Source: JBNJDW01 sp051745265
Lineage (GTDB): Bacteria > Pseudomonadota > Alphaproteobacteria > Micavibrionales > CSBR16-224
Direction: 5' to 3'
DNA length: 7,421 nt
Assembly (NCBI GenBank): GCA_051745265.1
Contig: JBNJDW010000090.1
Span: 1-7,421 of the forward strand
Program-made: the position numbers and the translations under genes
Shown: piece after piece, positions 5,881 through 7,421 of the stretch
How positions within the stretch are numbered: position 1 is the first letter of the stretch
Layout of the letters: each line of letters begins with the position of its first letter
The notes under the pieces: generated by a model
Database searches by the model: none
What the model saw: the letters and a program-made list of their open reading frames with translations, nothing else
What the model was told of the DNA's origin: nothing

Positions 5881-7421
5881 ATGTGGCAGGGGCAATCCTT
5901 AAATTTCAGACTTTTCAGCAGATGTAGAATATTTATTCTCTGCAGCCTTCTGATTTTAGCCTCCGTGGTTATGGTCAAACAGGCCGCGGCTCAGGAAAAC
6001 CCACCCGTTCATTTTACAGCCGACCGGCTTGATCATGATGATGCCAGCCAGACTGTCTCTGCCATCGGTGATGTCGAACTTATTCAGGAAGATCAAATTC
6101 TGCATGCGGATCAGGTCGTTTATGATCTGCAGAGTGACCGCGTCACAGCCATTGGCAATGTTAGCTTACTGGATCAAGAAGGGCGGGTGCATTTTGCAGA
6201 ATATCTGGAACTGTCAAATCAGATGAAAGATGGCTTTGTCCACGGCCTGACATCCTATTTAACCGATGGATCACGCTTTGTTGCTGCTGACGCCGAACGG
6301 CAGGACGGTAACCGTTTGCTCATGGAAAATGCCAGTTTCACGCCTTGTGAAGTTTGTGAAAACAATCCGGATGAAGAACCGCTCTGGCAGATCCGGGCTG
6401 ATAATGTCGATTATGATCAGGAACGCGGCAGTGTGAAATACAAAAATGCCCGGCTTGAATTTCTAGGCGTGCCTTTTGCCTATACACCTATTTTCAGCCA
6501 CCCCGATCCCCGCATTAAACAAAAAAGCGGTTTTCTTCGTCCCGGCGGCGGCTGGAACAGTGAGCTTGGGATATTTGCAGATGCGGCCTATTACTGGGCC
6601 ATTGACGAAAGCAGAGATACGACTTTCCATGTCAAACCAACGACACAACAAGGCGTGTGGGGCAAAGTTCACTACCGCCAGAATTTTGATAACGGCTATG
6701 TTAACCTGCAGCCCTCAGTGGCTTTTGATTCTGACCGTACCGAAGAGGACGACCGTGTTGAAGAAGGCTTGACACGCGGACACCTTGAAGGCGAGGGGCG
6801 TTTCGATATTAATGATAAATGGCGGACTGGTTTCGATATCATGCGGGCATCGGATAAAGAATATCTGCGGCTTTATGATATCAGCACGGAAGACGTGCTT
6901 GAAAATATACTTTACGCCGAACGGTTTTCCGGGCGTAATTACACGCATATCAATGCCCAGCAGTTTCAGGATGTTCGTCTTGGTTCCCGGCCATCACAAC
7001 CCGATGTTCTGCCTTCGGTCTATCATTCCATGCTGGGCGAACCTGAATCTTTGTTAGGGGGACGATGGTCTGCCGAACTTGGCTTTCTGGGCTTGAAACG
7101 GAGCGCAGACGGACAGGACGTAGCCCGTACGTCGGGCGAGCTGGGCTGGCGGCATGACCATATTACGGACTTTGGTCTGTCCACCGTGACCACGGCAAGT
7201 TCGCGCATTGATTATTACTATGTGCAGGACCGTGAAGATGCCCTGAATGATCCAACGCTCGATAATGATTTAAACAAGACCCGTTTCTTTCCGCAGATAC
7301 AGACTGAAATCGCTTATCCGCTTGTTAAAAACGGAACAACAGCCCAATATACGTTGGAGCCAAAAGTCGCCTTCACCACGGGCAGCAGCGTAAATGAAGA
7401 TGACATCCCCAATGAGGACAG
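5881..7421 (+). CDS. lptD: LPS-assembly outer-membrane protein LptD, 3'-truncated (513 codons visible)
   Basis: LptD (OstA/Imp) is the outer-membrane beta-barrel that, plugged by LptE, inserts lipopolysaccharide into the outer leaflet at the end of the Lpt bridge. The ATG gives a basic n-region (RLFSRCR), a hydrophobic core (about 17-32) and a likely signal-peptidase site after AAA (35-37). Residues about 43-130 form the periplasmic OstA_N/beta-jellyroll domain (FTADRLDHDDASQTVSAIGDVELI shortened here to its start FTADRLD; repeated ADQVVYDLQSD and A-I-G-N-V elements). TPCEVC (Cys156, Cys159) and PLWQIRA (167-173) come next, then the barrel entry with YTPIFSHPDPRIKQKSGFL (201-219) and alternating strands to the edge. 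The frame has no stop to the last base, and at 513 residues perhaps two thirds of the protein is visible. The Shine-Dalgarno match is poor (GTGG about 10 nt upstream). Usual downstream partners surA, pdxA and rsmA would lie beyond the window (inference). No lptF/lptG precede it. Confidence 0.94.
   Translation, partial: MWQGQSLNFRLFSRCRIFILCSLLILASVVMVKQAAAQENPPVHFTADRLDHDDASQTVSAIGDVELIQEDQILHADQVVYDLQSDRVTAIGNVSLLDQEGRVHFAEYLELSNQMKDGFVHGLTSYLTDGSRFVAADAERQDGNRLLMENASFTPCEVCENNPDEEPLWQIRADNVDYDQERGSVKYKNARLEFLGVPFAYTPIFSHPDPRIKQKSGFLRPGGGWNSELGIFADAAYYWAIDESRDTTFHVKPTTQQGVWGKVHYRQNFDNGYVNLQPSVAFDSDRTEEDDRVEEGLTRGHLEGEGRFDINDKWRTGFDIMRASDKEYLRLYDISTEDVLENILYAERFSGRNYTHINAQQFQDVRLGSRPSQPDVLPSVYHSMLGEPESLLGGRWSAELGFLGLKRSADGQDVARTSGELGWRHDHITDFGLSTVTTASSRIDYYYVQDREDALNDPTLDNDLNKTRFFPQIQTEIAYPLVKNGTTAQYTLEPKVAFTTGSSVNEDDIPNED

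Noticed and set aside
6029..6226. Short + strand frame near the start of lptD
   Set aside because: It overlaps lptD in another frame; the lptD frame is open throughout and carries the family motifs, so this one is a shadow.
1..7421. CRISPR array, insertion sequence, tRNA/rRNA, toxin-antitoxin or defence genes
   Set aside because: No regularly spaced repeats, transposase-like proteins, terminal inverted repeats, cloverleaf or rRNA-like sequence were seen; all long frames are explained by the five genes listed.

Overview
The window reads as ordinary chromosomal DNA from a Gram-negative bacterium, most likely an alphaproteobacterium of moderate GC content. The outer-membrane LPS transporter LptD shows the organism is Gram-negative. 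The style of that LptD (a C-x-x-C pair before a PLWQIRA block), an RhlE-like helicase ending in a short GFGDEVPAF motif, and a two-domain ALDH16-type dehydrogenase all suggest Alphaproteobacteria. That placement is inference; no rRNA or tRNA is present to confirm it.

Layout: (1) Positions 3-716, + strand: the 3' part of an unrecognised, helical, cytoplasmic-looking protein gene that runs off the left edge. (2) Positions 733-773: a perfect 16-bp stem flanked by A and T tracts, a bidirectional terminator between two converging genes. (3) Positions 800-4268, - strand: a compact two-gene unit, deoC (deoxyribose-phosphate aldolase, long eukaryotic-type form) followed 40 bp later by an ALDH16-like aldehyde dehydrogenase with one intact and one degenerate ALDH domain. 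(4) Positions 4269-4388: a divergent intergenic region holding a TTGACA promoter candidate and a TTGCA-N4-TGCAA inverted repeat. (5) Positions 4389-5795, + strand: a DEAD-box RNA helicase with a Lys/Pro-rich tail. (6) Positions 5881-7421, + strand: the first 513 codons of lptD, cut by the right edge.

How the genes fit together: DeoC splits 2-deoxyribose 5-phosphate into glyceraldehyde 3-phosphate and acetaldehyde. The dehydrogenase encoded immediately downstream is well placed to oxidise the acetaldehyde to acetate, so the pair looks like a deoxynucleoside-salvage and aldehyde-detoxification module. The helicase and lptD lie in the same direction with 85 bp between them and no visible terminator, so they may be partly co-transcribed, but their functions (RNA remodelling, LPS export) are unrelated.

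I found no mobile element, CRISPR array, toxin-antitoxin pair, RNA gene or clear sign of a new defence system. The points most worth a second look are the deoC-ALDH16 pairing, the degenerate second ALDH domain, the unidentified low-GC gene at the left edge, the inverted repeat in the divergent region, and the start-site trap at lptD.
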